DNA of 7,223 bases from an uncultured Flavobacteriia bacterium. GTDB taxonomy: Bacteria; Bacteroidota; Bacteroidia; Flavobacteriales_D; Crocinitomicaceae. The notes beneath the pieces were generated by a model. The model saw only the letters and a program-made list of their open reading frames with translations, was not told the DNA's origin and did not search any database. How positions within the stretch are numbered: position 1 is the first letter of the stretch; every line of letters begins with the position of its first letter. The stretch is from assembly GCA_937975705.1 (NCBI GenBank), contig CALJTX010000014.1, positions 1 to 7,223 on the forward strand, given 5' to 3'. Below are positions 6,244-7,223 of the stretch, one piece after another. The position numbers were made by a program, and so were the translations under genes.

Positions 6244-6308
6244 TGATCAGTTTTACTTGCTGCGTTTAATTGCGGTGTTCCATCCAATTTTAGGTTCAAT
6301 TCCTCAAT
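6244..6308. other. Convergent intergenic gap without clear terminator
   Basis: This is the 65-base gap between the ends of queA (+) and the TonB-C gene (-). It is A/T-rich. I see no stable GC-rich hairpin followed by a T run on either strand. The best candidate is a 4-base stem, CTGA/TCAG, at 6240-6250 followed by TTTT, which is too weak to call. A short direct repeat TCAATTC (6296-6302 and 6304-6310) has no evident role. Confidence 0.4.
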
Positions 6309-7001
6309 TCATAAGTCAAAAGAAATCGGTATAATCATCTTTGTAGCAATGGGTTTTCCTGCTGAGGTTGCTGGATTCCATTTAGGCGCGTAGCGTATGA
6401 CACGCAGCGCTTCTGCATCAAGACTCGGGTGTGCTGATTTATGTACCTCAGCATGGGTAATGCTGCCATCTTTTTGAACGATGCAAGAGATAAATACCCT
6501 GCCTTCGATATTCTGTTCGACGCATTCACCAGGGTATTCTATATTCTCAACGAGATAGTTGTAAAACGCTTCCATATCTCCGACAGGAGTAGCATCAATT
6601 AAATCAATCGAGTCTTTGTCGGCACTTGCTGGATATTTAGCATCGATCGCCTTAAAGTGAGCTTCCTCTTGAGTCCTGTTGAGGCGCAGTGAGCAGACTT
6701 TGATTTGATCTACTTTTTTAGAATTAAAATAAAACAAATGGTACTCTTTGTGCAATTGAGTAGGGTCTGCAATGATGAACTCAATAGATTTCTCCTTTAA
6801 ACCCAACATCAACAACTCCCCATTCTGATCCGTTTTCCCCATCTTTATCTTTTGTTCGTCTATAATGGCAATGACGTTGAGTCCGGCGAGGGCACTATGC
6901 GTTGCCAAACTGGTTACTTTAAGGGTCAATTGGTAGGTTTTGGCTGCAAGCAGCGGAGAGGATAATACGAGGGCAGTGATGATGAAAAGTAATTTTTGCA
7001 T
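6309..7001 (-). CDS. Exported protein with TonB C-terminal domain
   Basis: A 230-residue protein (from the ATG at 7001-6999) with a classic signal peptide: MQK, a hydrophobic core LLFIITALVLSS, and a probable cleavage near LLAA-KTY (about residue 20). Residues 21-110 form a beta-rich domain, with GLNVIAIIDE and KTDQNGELLMLGL resembling carboxypeptidase regulatory-like domains of Bacteroidota surface proteins. Residues about 148-230 are a TonB C-terminal domain: YPGEC, IEGRVFISCIVQKDGSI, SLDAEALRVI, PKWNPATSAGKPI and MIIPISFDL. The usual alanine of the YPxxA motif is Cys160, and Cys173 lies in the next strand, so a disulfide is possible. It lacks the proline-rich spacer and, after cleavage, any inner-membrane anchor, so it is unlikely to be a true energy transducer. 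A periplasmic or envelope partner-binding role fits better. A longer start at 7055 is rejected because it would bury the signal peptide and overlap the upstream gene. It lies 22 bases after the oxidoreductase gene, so co-transcription is likely. Confidence 0.88.
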   Translation of the reverse strand: MQKLLFIITALVLSSPLLAAKTYQLTLKVTSLATHSALAGLNVIAIIDEQKIKMGKTDQNGELLMLGLKEKSIEFIIADPTQLHKEYHLFYFNSKKVDQIKVCSLRLNRTQEEAHFKAIDAKYPASADKDSIDLIDATPVGDMEAFYNYLVENIEYPGECVEQNIEGRVFISCIVQKDGSITHAEVHKSAHPSLDAEALRVIRYAPKWNPATSAGKPIATKMIIPISFDL

Positions 7002-7023
7002 GTATTTACATTCTAGCAGAGAC

Positions 7024-7223
7024 TCACAACCATTTCCAAAGCCAGTATTTTTCAACCAGTAGCTTGCCTAAGTGCCAGAATCGCCCCGGCTGTCTCATTG
7101 TTACCGCAGGTGCCGGTTCAGCATAGAAATTACCGGCGGCAAACCCCGCCCTGCCAAAGCCCAACTCCAAAAAACAATAGGCGCGGCCGTCATATTTCTT
7201 GTTGGCGGGCAATCCCCGGATAT
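7024..7223 (-). CDS. FAD/NAD(P)-dependent oxidoreductase, C-terminal fragment
   Basis: This is the last 66 or so residues of a protein whose gene runs in from beyond the right edge on the minus strand and ends with TGA at 7026-7024. The visible part reads from IRGLPANKKYDG through a 'C-F-L-E-x-G-F-G-x-A-G-F-A-x-G-N-F-Y' block, then AEPAPAVTMRQPGRFWHLGK and a C-terminal EKYWLWKW helix. This matches my memory of sulfide:quinone-reductase-like flavoproteins. In these, a 'YdGy..C.l..g.gk..l..f.y' strand pair is followed by an amphipathic C-terminal helix that anchors the enzyme at the membrane. The aromatic, basic tail supports membrane contact. The FAD-binding and cysteine active-site regions lie outside the window, so the substrate (sulfide, NADH or other) cannot be judged. 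The gene precedes the TonB-C protein gene by 22 bases on the same strand. Confidence 0.72.
   Translation of the reverse strand, partial: IRGLPANKKYDGRAYCFLELGFGRAGFAAGNFYAEPAPAVTMRQPGRFWHLGKLLVEKYWLWKWL

Noticed and set aside
6240..6254. CTGA/TCAG stem followed by TTTT after queA as a terminator
   Set aside because: A four-base stem with a three-base loop is too weak to call.
5380..6269. Open frames overlapping queA in other frames (5380-5685 minus, 5594-5800 plus, 5925-6269 plus)
   Set aside because: QueA conserved blocks run across all of them in the true frame.
6335..6529. Small minus-strand frame inside the TonB-C gene
   Set aside because: It is out of frame with the conserved TonB C-terminal domain.
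7002..7055. Upstream ATG extending the TonB-C protein by 18 residues
   Set aside because: It would overlap the oxidoreductase gene and place polar residues ahead of a perfect signal peptide.

Overview
The window most likely comes from a member of the Bacteroidota. Three things point that way. The starts lack Shine-Dalgarno sequences and are preceded instead by A/T-rich stretches. A TAnnTTTG-type -7 promoter motif, typical of that phylum, lies directly in front of queA. The gene repertoire also fits: a long-form QueA, a small secreted TonB-C protein, and a MoxR/VWA pair. No rRNA, tRNA, insertion sequence or CRISPR array is visible. Genes are packed tightly, so no gene-free stretch exceeds about 65 bases.

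The left third (about 1-2370, + strand) is an A/T-rich run of small genes I cannot name with certainty. They are a 5'-truncated soluble protein, a five-helix membrane protein, a small acidic protein resembling DUF4279, a 70-residue two-helix membrane protein, a 188-residue soluble protein and a 36-codon ORF overlapping its end. Two of these genes begin inside near-identical 27-base copies of one element, and weaker relatives of it stand before two others. The layout resembles accessory cassette arrays such as polymorphic-toxin immunity clusters. No toxin is visible, so this is inference.

The middle (2411-4985, +) is compositionally different, with much higher G+C. It is a two-gene operon with a 1-base gap: a von Willebrand factor A protein with an intact MIDAS, then a MoxR/magnesium-chelatase-I-like AAA+ ATPase. 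Together they form a probable ATPase-plus-VWA chaperone or remodelling pair of unknown target. No large chelatase subunit is in the window.

Next, queA (5023-6243, +) encodes the S-adenosylmethionine:tRNA ribosyltransferase-isomerase of queuosine biosynthesis. It has its own promoter, with two adjacent -7 motifs and a very short leader.

The right end (6309-7223, - strand, convergent with queA) holds the C-terminus of an FAD/NAD(P)-dependent oxidoreductase resembling sulfide:quinone reductases. It is followed after 22 bases by an exported protein with a TonB C-terminal domain.
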